NCBI GenBank assembly: GCA_012931725.1
Contig: CM022947.1
Location: 21,233,817-21,297,816, forward strand
Length of the DNA stretch: 64,000 nt
Direction: 5' to 3'
Origin: Litsea cubeba
Taxonomy: Eukaryota > Streptophyta > Magnoliopsida > Laurales > Lauraceae
Every line of letters begins with the position of its first letter. Within the stretch, counting starts at the first letter, position 1. Shown here in pieces: positions 44,121-56,516 of this stretch. The position numbers and the translations under genes are program-made. Under the pieces are notes generated by a model. The model saw only the letters and a list, made by a program, of their open reading frames with translations, searched no databases and was not told where the DNA came from.

Positions 44121-45692
44121 TTCCTATAAAAAATAATTACAAAGATAAATGAAAAAAAAAGTCAAGTAAAATTCGTAGAAGAATAAGTTAAGACGTATTT
44201 TAATTTACAGATTTCTTAGTTTGAGTCTATGGATTGAGAGTAAAAAAGATAAATAAATATTTTTAAAATCTGAAAGTGAATAAAAAAACTGAGAAGAAGG
44301 AAAAGAATTAAAGAACTTTATGGGAACACAAAAAATAGCAGATAAAAAATACAAAAACTCCGAAATGGAAACTATATTGAGTTATTGAACTTACTTAATA
44401 AATTCTACTCTGAATAAATAAGAATTTATTTTAAATAAAATATTTATTTTGGTAAACTTATCTACTATGTAAGCACTTATGCCTGCATATTAAATTTCAA
44501 AAGATTATACATATACCAATTTTACGAAACACCCATTACACTTAAAAATACCTCATTTTATTAATCAAAAGAATGTAGGGAGAGATAGCACTCAAGGAGT
44601 ATTACACTTGAAACTAATTAAAGAGGCTAAAAGTAACCTAAAAAATGTCAAAAGCAAGAAAGATCATTTTAAGAGGAAGGGGGGGGGAGCGATTCTTTTA
44701 AGAGAGAGAGAGGGGGGCTGCGCGATTCTTTTGAGAGAGAGAGAGAGAGAGAGAGAGGAGGAGAGAGAGAGAGAGAGAGGATTGATGTTTGTGTGAGAGA
44801 GTGATTTTTGTGTGAGGTAGAATAGAGAAGCTAGTGGCTGTCCACGAAATGATGAGAGGCATTGGTTGAAGTGTAAGACATGGAAATTCATATTGGCCAA
44901 GCATGGGTAGTGACACATGATTGTGTATCAACTGAAGAATTGCAAAGACAAACTACAAAGTTTATCAAAATTTGCAATTCAACAAGATATCCTCAAGAAT
45001 TATTCAAGTCCAAGAAATGGATGTTTTGGAAAAAAAAAGAAGCAATTGAAGCCTAAAGAAATTTTTTATTTCTAACTCATAGATTGTAACAAGCGTTGAG
45101 AACACAATTTAACAAATCTGATAGTTGAGAATAAAGGATAGCCCAGTGGGAGGCCTCTTTTCACCTAACTGCCTATAAATAAGTTAAATCCATGGGTCAT
45201 CTCCTTTGCGTGCGCAGACATTCTTCTCCCCTATTTATGTTATGGTTCACTCCCACGTCGGTTGAATCTCACAAGGGTCCAACAACCTTCGTTGGTACCA
45301 AAAGTAAGGAAAAAGTCTCACAATAAAAAGCTTATTTGGTTCCACATAGAAATCTTTTAATAATTGAGATTTTCTAGTGGACATTTAATGTCCTTCACTC
45401 TTAGGAACATGCTAAAAATATTATATATTTGTTAGGGCTATTGTGTGGACATTTCTCATGAGATACATTGTGCAGACCTCCTTTCGAGGCACTTGGGACC
45501 ACTTACGATCAATTCAGCAACCTCATACTCACTACATACTCCACCCTGATGAATTGGTATAATAAAAAAATTGATGCCTTCTAAAACCGTTAAATTAGAG
45601 GGCCATGGATAGGGATGCAAATGGGTAACCAATTATCTATAGGTTCCGATCCATAAAAAATGGGGTTTGAAACCTGCTTTACGTTCCGTTTC
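44121..45692. other. AT-rich intergenic DNA up to the assembly gap
   Basis: No gene is recognised. A (GA)n tract is listed separately. At 45608-45660 the words TAGGGATGCAAATGGGTAACC and GGTTCCGATCC resemble the start of plant hAT-type elements, but the gap prevents a check. Confidence 0.5.
44733..44780. repeat. (GA)n microsatellite
   Basis: About 24 GA units with one GGAG interruption, preceded by shorter GA runs from 44700. Confidence 0.95.
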
Positions 45693-45792
45693 NNNNNNNN
45701 NNNNNNNNNNNNNNNNNNNNNNNNNNNNNNNNNNNNNNNNNNNNNNNNNNNNNNNNNNNNNNNNNNNNNNNNNNNNNNNNNNNNNNNNNNNN
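45693..45792. other. Assembly gap (100 N)
   Basis: Exactly 100 N is a conventional placeholder for a gap of unknown size. The sequence right of it starts in the middle of an LTR (copy A), so at least the LTR 5' part, about 1.6 kb by comparison with 49170-51692, is missing or was deleted. Confidence 0.98.
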
Positions 45793-46720
45793 AGAAGCCA
45801 AGAAAAAGGAGTTACAAAATAAACAATTCAATTTTGTAACTCCTCCCATTATGCGGCTTAATGACAATAAAAGCCCATAAACCCACCTAAAAGGCTACCT
45901 AAAAGCCTATAAATAGGAGGGCTCTCCAAGAAGAACAAACACAGACACAGAACATCATCAACAGACAGCAATCAGAAATCCAGAGAAAGGAAAAAGAGGG
46001 AAAACTCTGCGGAAGTTCTACACCGGCCACCGCAACAAGGTGACAAAAGTCCCTTGGGGGGTACCCCCCCCCCCAAGGTCCTTGCCTTCTCCTCCTGCCT
46101 CCAAATGGCTTAGATGTGGCTTTTCAGCCCGTCTACTCGGCTTTTTATTGGATATAGGACCTCCTTTTGGTCTTTGTCCTCTAAAAACCTGAGGTTATAG
46201 CCAAGCCAAGCGAATCAATAGCATCCTCTGTTCTCATCTGCATGGATGATGGCGAAGCCCACATATGGCTTGCGACCGTCAATCTAAACGAGTCCCCCAC
46301 AATCTCCTGAGAAGTTAGATCCTCCTTTTCTTGCTTTTCATTGTAGTTTGTATTTTTTCAAAAGAGACAAAAATCACAATTCTTGTCTTTCATTGTTGAT
46401 AAGGATTGTAAATCGGCTAAACGCCAAAATCGGCTATAAACGCCAAAATCGGCTATAAATGCCAAAAAATCGCCTTTCACGGCAAATCAAGAAAATGTCT
46501 CTTTTCTTAAATATATGTGCAATGGAAAACTTGAAAGAAGTTGATTTCCTTTTTACTTGCGAAGGTTGATCTCCGGATCACCATTTGCAATTCCAAGTAA
46601 AAATAGAAAATCTGGCACACCCACAAAAAAAGAAATGTTGATGCACGCCCCCTTTGCCCCCCGGTTACGAAAGGGTCGGAACCAAACGGACTCCCACGTC
46701 CGCCGACCTCGGTAGGAACC
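45793..46720 (+). repeat. Tat2-family LTR, copy A (3' part only)
   Basis: The segment matches 47831-48783 at an offset near 2,038 and the reverse complement of 49170-50090. A TATA box CTATAAATAGG lies at 45907-45917. The GGCTATAAACGCCAAAATC minisatellite is at 46420-46465. It ends GTAGGAAC, then 28 bp of other DNA precede copy B. Confidence 0.88.
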
Positions 46721-46748
46721 CGGGGCATTCCGGGAGCGCGGTCCATCA

Positions 46749-48783
46749 CTCCCCGGGACTATGGTTTCCAAGACAGAGCCGATGGATCATCTTAGAATGA
46801 ATCCAATAGGTTCCCTGTCAAATTTCAAGTCAACCGGACATCGGTTGACCACACATCAAGCCGCGACATCTTCATCTCGATAAAAATAAGTCTACTGGTG
46901 ATAGGACCCCAAATGGCTTCAAAACTCAAATAAAAGCCTATGGTTGGTCTTATTTATTGCTCAGGAGGCTTCACCCCAAATTTCAGGTCATTCCGACATC
47001 GTTTGATCCAGTTTCAGCTCCTAACGGAAAATCGGTAGCTCTGCGCGACAAAGTCTTCGGCTTTCCCGGAAAATTGGAAACTTTGCACTAAAAATGCAAG
47101 GATTCTCATCAAGTTTTCTACAGGAAAATCAAGCCAATAAATGATCAAAAATGTCAAGAAAAAATACAGAAGAAAAAGAATCGAAAAACATAAAAAACGG
47201 ACACAAAACGGGACAAAAAGGGGGAAACACCCCCCAGTGTCGCAGGCCCCTGCGACCCTGGCCCATGGTCGCCGGCGACCATGGAGCCCAAAATCGCCGG
47301 GTGGGCCCCAAAAGGCCCGTTTTTCGTCGTTTTTGGTGATTCAAAGCGTCCGACTCCTGCGATTTTCCAAATCCTTTGAGACACCAAATCCTTTGACATC
47401 CGTCAAAATCACGGGTCGATCATCAAGAGTATCAAAATCAACATTGATCGCCAATCGGTCAACCAAAAAAGTGTGCTTTCTACCCGACCGACCGAGAAAT
47501 CGACAGGACAGATGGCATCGACCCGCTGTTGGCAACCAATACCTTAAGTTACATGGTCATTTGATGTCGATCTACATGAAGATCCATCGATGATCATCGC
47601 CAGAAGAATCCCAAAAGACGCGGCACGGCCCGCGACTCTTCAACTGCTCGGCGACCACTTAATGCGATTAATTGACTAGCTTTATTGCAGTCATTAATTC
47701 ATTTTTTTGGACGGCCCAATCCGAAGCAAGCAAATGGAAGTTACAAGTAAATTGATTCATGGCATTTAACCCATGAAACTTTTCCCATCATGGCGATTAA
47801 AGGCGATTAAAAGCCCTCAATCTCCTCCGGCCAATCAGAAGCCAAGAAAAAGGAGTTACAAAATAAAGGAATTAAATCCTGTAGCTCCTCCCATTATGCG
47901 GCTTAATGACAATAAAAGCCCATAAACTCTCCTAAATGGCTACCAAGAGCCTATAAATAGGAGACAACCGCAAGCATTCCAAAGAGAATATAGATAATCC
48001 GGAAATTCAGACAGAAAAAGGCATCGGAAATCTAAGAGAAAGAAAGAGAGAAAACTCTGTGGAAGTTCTGCACCGACCACCGCTATATGGTGACAAAAGT
48101 CCCTTGAGGGGTACCCCACCCCCCAAGGTCTTTGCCTTCTCTTTCTGCCTCCAATGGCTTAGACGTAGCTTTTCAGCCCGTCTACTTGGTTTTTTATTGG
48201 ACATAGGACCTCCTTTTGGTCATTGTCCTCTAAAAACCTGAGGTTATAGCCAACCCAAGCGAATCAAGAGCATCCTCTTTTCTCATCTACATGGATGATG
48301 GCGAAGTCCATATGTGGCTTGCGACCGTCAATCTGAACGAGTCCCCTACAATCTCCTGAGAAGTTAGATCCTCCTTTTATTGCTTTTCATTGTAGTTTGT
48401 ATTTTTTCAAAAGAGACAAAAATCAAAACTCTTGTCTTTCATTATTGATAAGAATTGTAATTCGGCTATAAACGCCAAAAATCGGCTATAAACGCCAAAA
48501 TTGGCTATAAACGCCAAAATCGGCTATAAATGCCAAAAAAATCGCCTTTCACGCAAACCAAGAAAAATGTCTCTTTTCTTAAAGATATGTGCAATGGAAA
48601 ACTTGAAAGTAGTTGATTTCCGTTTTACTTGCGAAAGTCGATCTCCGGATCACCACTTGTAATTCCAAGTAAAATAGAAAATCTGGCACACCCACAAAAA
48701 AAATGTTGATGCACGCCTCTGCCCCCCGTTTACGAAAGGGTCGGACCCAAACGGACTCCCACGTCTGCCGACTCTGTAGAACC
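46749..48783 (+). repeat. Tat2-family LTR, copy B (lacks its first about 540 bp)
   Basis: Beginning at CTCCCCGGGACTATGG it follows the reverse complement of 49170-51160 throughout. A TATA box CTATAAATAGG lies at 47951-47961 and the ATCGGCTATAAACGCCAA minisatellite at 48460-48540. ORFs of up to 150 codons here have no family match and are incidental. Copy B abuts the copia fragment at about 48784. Confidence 0.88.
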
Positions 48784-49169
48784 GAGCGATGAAGTGCTGT
48801 CCATTCAAAAACCTTTTCTAGATATTTCGATTAATTATATAATCTTCCTCCAGAAGACCGCATTGGTGCTGACAAACACTTTATGCTTTCTAGGATTAAA
48901 TAATAACCCATCTTTAGTTCTTTTGGGATATTCTATAAACGTGTATACTTCCGACTTCAATTCTAACTAATTCGTCTTAACCTTCAACACGTGTGCCAAA
49001 CAACCCTGAAAACGTTGTAGATTAGGCTTTCGCCCAGTCCATAACTCTCAAGGAGTCTTAGGTATAGACTTAGATGGAATAAGGTTTAGTATATACATTG
49101 TTGTTTCCAAAACATATCCCAAAATATAGGTAATCCACAGAAACTTGATGGACCGCGCTATCCACGCAC
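48784..49169 (-). pseudogene. Fragment of a copia pol (integrase C-terminal region)
   Basis: The minus strand from 49163 reads ARSIKFLW, GYVLETTMYILNLIPSKS, PKTP, GRKPNLQRFQGCLAHVLK, EYPKRTKDGLLFNPRKHK and VFVSTNAVFW. This is the conserved stretch after the integrase catalytic core of Ty1/copia elements. Stops interrupt it at about 49055, 48969 and 48838. It is unrelated in sequence to the copia element at 34517. It was the target into which LTR copies B and C were inserted from opposite sides. Confidence 0.8.
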
Positions 49170-51692
49170 TGTTCTACTGAGGTCGGCGGGCGTGGGAGCC
49201 CGTGGGGTACGACCCTTTCATAACCGGTGGCGAAGGCGGGTATCAATATTTTTTTGTGTGGGTGTGCCAGATTTTCTATTTTACTTGGAATTGCAAGTGG
49301 TGATCTGGAGATCGACCTTCGCAAGTAAAAAGGAAATCAACTTCTTTAAATTTTTATATTGCACATATATTTAAGAAAAGAGGCATTTTCTTGATTTGCC
49401 GTGAAAGATGATTTTTTGGCATTTATAGCCGATTTTTGGCGTTTATAGCAGATTTTTTGCGTTTATAGCTGATTTATAATTCTTATCAATAATGAAAGAC
49501 AAGAGTTGTGATTTTTGTCTCTTTTAGAAAAATAAAAAATACAATGAAAAGCAAGAAAAGGAGGATCTAACTTATCAGGAGATTGTGGGGGACTCGTTCA
49601 GATTGACGGTCGCAAGCCATATGTGGACTTCGCCATCATCCATGCAGAATAGAATAGATGGTGCTCTTGATTCGCTTGGCTTGGCTATACCCTCGGATTT
49701 TTAGAGGACAAAGACCAAGAGGAGGTCCTATGTCCAATAAAAAGCTAAGTAGACGGGCTGAAAAGCCACGTCTAAGCCATTGGAGGCAGAACGAGAAGGC
49801 AAGGACCTTGGGGGGGTACCCCCTAAGGGACTTTTGTCACCTTGTAGCGGTGGTCGGTGCAGAACTTTCGCAGAGTTTTCTCTCTTTTTCTTTTTTCTCA
49901 GATTTTCTGTCTGTATTCTTCTGGATTTCCAATGCTTTTTTCTTCTTGGAAAGGTCCCCTATTTATAGGCTTTTGGTAGCCATTTAGGTGGGTTTATGGG
50001 CTTTAATCACATTTAAGCTGCATTAAGGAAGGAGTTACAAGGTTTAATTCCTTTATTTCGTAATTCCTGGACCTTGGCTTTTGATTGGCCGGTGGAGATT
50101 AAGGATATTTAATCCCCTTTAATCACCATGATGGGAGGATTTTCATGTTTAAATGTCATGAATCTCTTGACTTGTAACTCTCGAATGCTTGCTTTTGATT
50201 GGGCCGTACAAAAAAATAAAATAATGACTGCAATAAAGCCAGCCAATTAATTGCATTAAGTGGTCGCCGAGCGGTTGAGGAGTCGCGGGCCGTGCCGCAT
50301 CGTTTGGGATTCTTCTGGCGATGATCATCGATGGATATTCATGTAGATCGACATCAGATGAGCATGTAACTTCAGGCATTGATTGCCAACAGTGGGTAGG
50401 TGTCATCTGTCCTGTCGATTTCTGGATCGATCGGGTAGAAAGAATAATTTTTTGGTTGACCGGTTGGCGATCAATGTTGATTTTGATACTCTTGAAGATG
50501 GACCCATGATTTTGACAGATGCCGAAGGATTCGGTGCCTCAAAAGTATGCATTTTTAGAAAGCCACAGGAGTTGGACGTTTCGAAATGCGAAAAAGGACG
50601 GAAAACAGGCCTCTCCGGGGGAAATCCGGAGACCCGGAGTTCCATGGCCGCCGGCGACAGCCAGGGTCGCCCGGGAAATTTTCCCCTTTTGTCCCGTTTT
50701 GCGGTCGTTTTGAGGTCTTTTTTTATTCTTTTTCTTCTGTATTTTTCTTGACATTATCTACATTTGTTGGCCTGATTTCCTTGTAGAAAACTTGACAAGA
50801 ATCCTTGCATTTTGGAGTGCAAAGTCTCCAATTTTCTAGGAAAATCGAAGACTTTGTAGCATAGAGTTGCAGATTTTCCGTCAGAAGTTGAAATTGGGCC
50901 AAACGATGTGGGAATGACCTGAAATTTGAAGTGAAGCCTCATGAGCAATAGATAAAACCAACCATAGGCTTTTCTTTGAGTTTTGAAGCCGTATGGGGTC
51001 CTGTCGCCAGTAGACTTGACTTTATTATGATGATGATGTCACGCTTTGATGTGCGGTCAACCGATGTCCGATTGACCTGAAATCTGACCAGGAACCTACT
51101 GGAGTCATTTTGAGATGGTCCATAGGCTCTGTCTTGGAAACCATGGTCCCGGGGAGCTTCGCTGCCGAGAGGCCTGATTTGGCTTCCGAGAGTCAAAGTA
51201 TAGTCAAATGTTGTTGAACTGACCTGAAAGTTGACGTGTAGCCCTTTATAAACATCTTGAAGCCAGCCATGTGCTCTGTCTGATGAGTGATGACCTCGGT
51301 GGTTCTCATTGCCGAGAGGCTTGATTTAGCTATTCGAGGGTTGATGTAGGGTCAAAAGTTGTCTGTTTGACTTGGAACCTGACGTGGAGCCTTTTGGATG
51401 TATTTTGAGACTATCCATAAGCTCCGATCGAAGATTTGGTGTCTCCGATGCTGTCGCCGTTGATAGCTCCTGTTTAGCTATCGAAGAAGTGAAGTTAGGC
51501 CAAATGATTTTGAAATGGCCCGAAACTTCTTGTGTACTCCTCTTTTTGTTCTCTTGAATGATCTTGCGGTTTTTGTTTGATTCTAACAAGATTTGATTTT
51601 TTGAGAAGTAGTATTGCCCATTTGTGGTAGGCTGCAACTTCATGTAGCTTTGTTGAGGTTGAAGAAGCAAAGTGACTTTTTTGGTGTCAACA
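49170..51692 (-). repeat. 3' LTR of Tat2 (LTR copy C, complete)
   Basis: On the minus strand it runs TGTTGACACC...GTAGAACA, 2,523 bp. A TATA box CTATAAATAGG lies at 49958-49968. The GGCGTTTATAGC minisatellite is at 49411-49475. Upstream of the TATA box, between about 50880 and 51560, five diverged units of about 125 bp follow one another, each with a TTGACCTGAAA-like word and a CCATA/GGCTCTGTC-like word. Confidence 0.85.
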
Positions 51693-51706
51693 AATGCCCC
51701 CTCGAG
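51693..51706 (-). promoter_or_regulatory. Polypurine tract of Tat2
   Basis: The minus strand reads CTCGAGGGGGCATT directly before the LTR start TGTTGACACC. Confidence 0.7.
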
Positions 51707-51904
51707 GTACAGCGACGAGTTACTTAACTTTTGTAATCGATGTGCCTCAAAGATATTTCTGAAAAAGAGCTTGTGACTTGACCAAGAGTCTTTGAGCAGT
51801 CTTTCTTTTAGTAGAGTGGCCTTTTGAGTTTCCATGGGAATTTTATGGTAGTGAAAGGGATCACGTACCATCTTGAGGCAAAGTTTTGAAGATGACATCA
51901 GGGA

Positions 51905-52150
51905 TGTGGATTTGGGTTTTTGTTTTTGACCTTGTGACCTAACAAGCTATATGTAGCAGGTTAGGGGGTCGAGTTTGGTTTTGACCGTGTGACCCAAGAA
52001 GCTGTATGTGGAATGTTGGGGGGTCGATTTTTGTTTTGATCTTGTGACCTAACAAGCTGTATGTGGCAAGTTAAGGGATCAGGATTTGGTTTTTTGGTTT
52101 TGGTCTTATGACCTAACAAGTTGTATGTGGCAAGTTAAGGGACCAGGATG
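51905..52150. repeat. About 63-bp tandem repeat, four diverged units
   Basis: Units share TTGTGACCTAACAAGCTGTA and GTGGCAAGTTAAGGG(A/G)(C/T)C. They lie between the LTR and the antisense gene promoter. Confidence 0.85.
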
Positions 52151-52489
52151 TGGTTTTTGGTCACTCTTTGGGACTGTGTGCGTCCATTGGAGTGGTTTGG
52201 ATTTTTGTGAAATGTCAATTTCAAGACTTTGGCTCAATTTGGTATATGAGGCTGGATGGTTTGATTTTTGGAAGCTCATGGGGCTTGGAATTCTTTTTTG
52301 TTTGGTCCAATCAACTCAAAAGAGGCATGGAACCTTTTTTGTATGCTCTTGGTAAGAGGGATTTCTCTTTGACTAAAAGCCCATTATTTTTTTTAGTACG
52401 TAGGCGGTCAAACCTGACTCATTTGGGCTAACCCATGGGACCTTAAGCTTTTGAAGATGGCTTAGATCTCATATGGTTTCATTTTTGTA

Positions 52490-52755
52490 AAGAATATCTA
52501 AAAATATCTCGTTTGGATAGAGAATATATATCTAAGAAGAATATATATCTAAGAATATCCTTACTTGAAGAGAATCTCTCATGTTCCATTTATTTTGGGA
52601 GAGAATATCTCAAAGTATCTTTCTTTGGTAGAGAATATCTCAAATCTCCTATCTTTTGGGAGAAAATCTCTCATTGTTTTCTTTTGGAGAGAGAATCCCT
52701 CAAGATATATTTCTTTTGGGAAAGAATCTTTCTAATTCCTTTCGTTTGGTAAGGT
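52490..52755. repeat. About 35-40-bp minisatellite built on GAGAGAATATCTC
   Basis: Seven or so diverged units contain (T/G)AGAGAATATCTCAAA and TTTCTTTTGGGAGA. The core GAGAATATCTC is nearly palindromic. The array ends about 55 bp before the antisense-gene TATA box. Confidence 0.8.
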
Positions 52756-52810
52756 TACTAATTAGTATCACTTACCTCTTTCTTCTTTCCTTCTTTGGTT
52801 TACTCTCTTC

Positions 52811-52817
52811 TATAAAA
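52811..52817 (+). promoter_or_regulatory. TATA box of the antisense gene in Tat2
   Basis: TATAAAA lies 127 bp upstream of the proposed start codon at 52938 and is oriented opposite to Tat2 transcription. The spacing fits a transcription start near 52845 and a short leader. Confidence 0.55.
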
Positions 52818-52947
52818 GCAATAGGAGGTTAGATCTCTTGCTCTTATTGCTTTCTTTTGCAAAAATTTCAAGAGGGCTACAAGACCAAGAACTTTTCTCT
52901 TCAAAGATCTTCAAGCTTTTCTTCTTCTTCTCCATCAATGGCATCAA

Positions 52948-53570
52948 GTAAGTTCTTTTTCTCAAGAAAACTCCATTCTAGAAAATAGAATGGTAAAAAA
53001 AGTTTCTTTTCTCTTTTTTTTCGTTTCTTTTCTTTCCTTCTTTTTTTACACGTTTTCTTTTTTTTTCTCGTGCTTTTTCCTCTTTTTTTTTGCACATTTT
53101 TTTTCTTCAGATACGTATGGCCACGTGGCCTGTGGCCCAGCCCATTTCTTTTTTCTTTTTTTATCTTTCTCCCTTTCTTTTTTTTTTTTTTTGAGAAAGT
53201 TTCTTTTTGTTTTTGCTCATCATGATAATGTTTTTTTTAGCAAACCAAGATGTTTATGCATGCATTTTTTGTAAATTAAATTGGTAGCATGATGATGTGA
53301 TAGCATACCTGAAAGTTTTTGCAAATTTGGAAATTTGGAGCTCGCATTGATGTTGAGCCCTTCCTAATTTTGTGGAGATTTTGAGGTTCCGAAAGTTTGG
53401 AGTTTCGGAGTTGGCAGCGATGTTGAACCCATCTTCAAGCTTTCTATTTCTTTCGGGATATTTCCTTTTTCTTCGGAATTGTCCCTGAGTCATGCCAAAA
53501 TTTTGCCAGATTTTTTTTAGTTAAATTCTGTCATTTTAATGATTGATTTTTTCTTTTTCAACCTTTGCAG
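52948..53570 (+). other. Intron 1 of the antisense gene (623 nt)
   Basis: The donor A|GTAAGTTC and the acceptor CCTTTGCAG|GTGG, with a long T-rich tract before it, frame the intron. Splicing joins ATGGCATCAA to GTGGTTCCTCC and gives MASSGGSSKTN in the frame that follows. Confidence 0.6.
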
Positions 53571-56263
53571 GTGGTTCCTCCAAAACGAACAAGGGTAAAC
53601 CTGCTACAGCGTACCTCGTCGATCTGCTAGATCTTCCAATCCGGTCGTTCAGCAAGCCTGGGAGAAGGTCCAGTACGTTGAGAGAAATCTTGAAGAGTGC
53701 GACTCCCTCAACAGAGATGAGATGAGGTAGCGACTAATCGCACTTAAGAGTAAGGAATTTTATAAGATCATGGTAAGCGGTCATCCTTGGGTGATGGACG
53801 ATCAGCGGGTTTTGCCCAAGCCTACCTTCTTCTTTGGTGATGCAGTCCCTGACGACGTGACATACCAGAGGAGATGTTTTCAGTTCTCTTACACAGCTGA
53901 TGGTGAGGAGAGAACTATTGTTATCCGATCAACATTTGATCGTACTATCTCGATTATGAGCCTTGCTCCCACGTGCTCTAAGAGGGAAGATCCTCCAAGC
54001 TGGGTGAAAAGGACAAATGTAATCAAGACTGGGGTTTTTGTTGGCGGTCCTCCTGGATATGCGGAGAAGTCACCTGCCGACATAGACATGTTGATGCCGG
54101 CTAGTGGCTACCAGGGCTCTGATTATCCGTCTATCAATTTGGGACCGGTGGGCTTTGGTATTTTCAGCGGTGCCGGCAGCAATTGGGTGAAGCCTTTTCG
54201 ACTTCATGGCCATTTTAGTGCTGACTTCGAGTGGAAGTCGTGGACTGATTATGTCCTGTTGATTAGTGGCGCCGTTTTGATGGAAACAGAGACCTTTGAT
54301 GCGGTCCGCGCCTTTAGGGAGACCGTGATCTTTTCCGACAAGGCCTTTATGGCTGTGTTGGAGTCATTCCTCCCACAAACCAATACCTTCGTTGTCATGA
54401 ATGGTGAGATTGGTTTTTCTTTGAAGGAGTTGAGCACCATTACTGGAATTCCCATCCTTGGCAAACTCTACGAAGAGTTCATGCCGATCGACAGTGTCCT
54501 TGAGGAACAGTCGGAGGAGTTCAGGCTTTTGTACTTTCAGCTTGCCGCCTTCTATGATTTTTTTAAGGAGAAGGAGGGCTCGAAAGTTAGATCCAGCAGT
54601 TAGAAGAGTTCTGGCTCTTCGTTCCCCAACTTTTTGACAGTAGGGAGTCTTCTGATAGTGTGACCCGGGAAGCCAAGGCTAAGGATCCAGGTTCGAAGAA
54701 GACTTTGGCTATGCAAGAAGAGTTAAGGGGTTTCTTCGCAAGTATAGACGCCATTTGCTCTGACATTGCACTGCGGAGAGATCTCGCTATTTACCTCACT
54801 TATTGGCTAGGTGAGGCTGCTTTTGCAGGAGGAGATAGAACGCACATCAAGCCACATTATATTTTTCCGGCTTGTCAGATGGCGTTTGGAGAGCGGCTTG
54901 CTTTGGTGCCAGCTCTTTACTCATACTTGTGTACCGAACTTTAGGCTGCTGCTTTTTTGGTTCGGCTTGGGCTTCCCATGAACAGGGTATTTTCAGCCCA
55001 CATCTTTTATTTGTGGTTTGTATACCACTATCCAGGCTTCCACCGGCTAGGTGCTGCACAGGATGATGATCCTCCCATGATTAGATTGGCTAAGGGCAAA
55101 GCCGTGCTCGAATCACTTTTGTTTGCCCGTATGAGGATCCGATTGTTCAGGGACATCGAGATGGGGCAGTCTTCAGTGAAGCTTTCTCTTGAGTTGCGGA
55201 AGAAGGCTTTTGATTTTGGTGCCTCCCGAGACTCTACCAGGGCAGGATCGGGAAGGCATTACTCATTGACAAATGTAGGGAAGGAGTGGCTTTTTAGCAT
55301 ATGTGTCGGCACGATGGTGTACCGTAGACTTCTTTTCATCGAGATCCAACCGTATGTACCTTCTCGCTTTGCGCTGCAGTTGGGCTTTTCTCAAGGAAGT
55401 GTTGGAGTGCCTTCAAGCATGGTGAAGCGCTTTGGAGGTTTGCAGGACGGGAGAGACGCATGGGCTTTCCATAGTGCTGAAGACACTACTGCCATGATTT
55501 CCTATCCTGTATTGTCCCAGACTGCCACTTCGCGGAGCGCTTTTGGCATATCGAGGGCTTTCAAAGAAGGAGATTGATGTGAAGCTATCGTCTGGAAAAG
55601 GCCTTGGAAAGTCGGATGGCCTCCGGCGAGAGGAAGTTTGAGCCTTCCTTTCTGGATATAAGCATAAGATAGACTTTCTCGGTGACCAGGGCGTCATTGG
55701 TTCTGAAGCTTTTCGAGAAATACCTGATGAGGCTTTAGAGCAGCTAGAACAGGAGGACACTGAGCTTGACGCTTGGGTGCAAGCGGCACAGAGGCGAGCT
55801 TCCGTGGAGTCTACTGAAAAGGGTAGACCATCCAGTGAGGAGTTAAATGAAAAACCTGACTCTTACAGTGGGGGAGGTTCTTCTAGGAAGCGAGCCCGCA
55901 GAAGCAAGAGGAAGAGGAGTCAGCATCGCAGCAAAGGGCAACACGAAGACTCTCCCGATATGGAAGTCCCTCTCACTATCAATGAGGAGATGCCAAAGAA
56001 TGCTAAGGAGCCTCCGGAAAAGAGGAGCCGAGAAGAAGAGACCGTGGATGAAGCTATGATTCTTCCTCTTTCTCTTTCCGTTCCATGGGATTTTTCCATG
56101 TTTTGATTTGCTTTTTGTTTCTGCTTTTCTCTTCTTCTTTTTTAGCAGAATAAGAAGACTTGGTGATGCCAGAGGTTCCAACCGATGAGGCGGTGACAGA
56201 TCCTATGGAGGCACCTGAAGAAGAACCGAGGGACTCTGGAGTGAATCCAAAATCTCCAATTGG

Positions 56264-56328
56264 TATAACTTCTTTTGCTTTCTTTTTTTTGTGTCTGTGA
56301 CTTGATTTGCTAATATTTTCTGTGTCAG
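56264..56328 (+). other. Intron of the antisense gene (65 nt)
   Basis: The donor G|GTATAACT and the acceptor GTGTCAG|CTGAT flank the intron. Splicing is phase 1 and joins VNPKSPI to ADLPQDFDVFEPS without loss of frame. Confidence 0.7.
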
Positions 56329-56439
56329 CTGATTTGCCACAGGATTTTGATGTCTTTGAACCATCAATGGACGCAAATGTTGATGATGCTTCCGATGAGT
56401 TCATGGAGGAAGAAAGTGTTCCGCCAGTCGTCGAAGAAG

Positions 56440-56516
56440 GTACTTTGTAATGATAACCCTGATAATGATTTTTTTAAACAGGATCATATTCATACCTGTT
56501 TGTGTTTCTTTGGCAG
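56440..56516 (+). other. Intron of the antisense gene (77 nt)
   Basis: The donor G|GTACTTTG and the acceptor TTTGGCAG|GTTTTG flank the intron. Splicing is phase 1 and joins SVPPVVEE to GFEVTEESPSLPS in frame. An upstream AAACAG would break the frame. Confidence 0.7.

Noticed and set aside
44664..44931. Serine/leucine-rich minus-strand ORFs
   Set aside because: They are translations of the (GA)n microsatellite.
47141..47593. 150-codon ORF in LTR copy B
   Set aside because: It has no family match, and the same region in copy C is broken in both frames tested by eye. It lies fully within the LTR.
52990..53274. Phe-rich ORF that looks like a membrane protein
   Set aside because: It translates the T-rich intron 1 of the antisense gene and is low complexity.
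53254..53493. Minus-strand ORF near the antisense gene
   Set aside because: It overlaps the proposed intron on the other strand and shows no domain. It has no link to the Tat2 pol frames.
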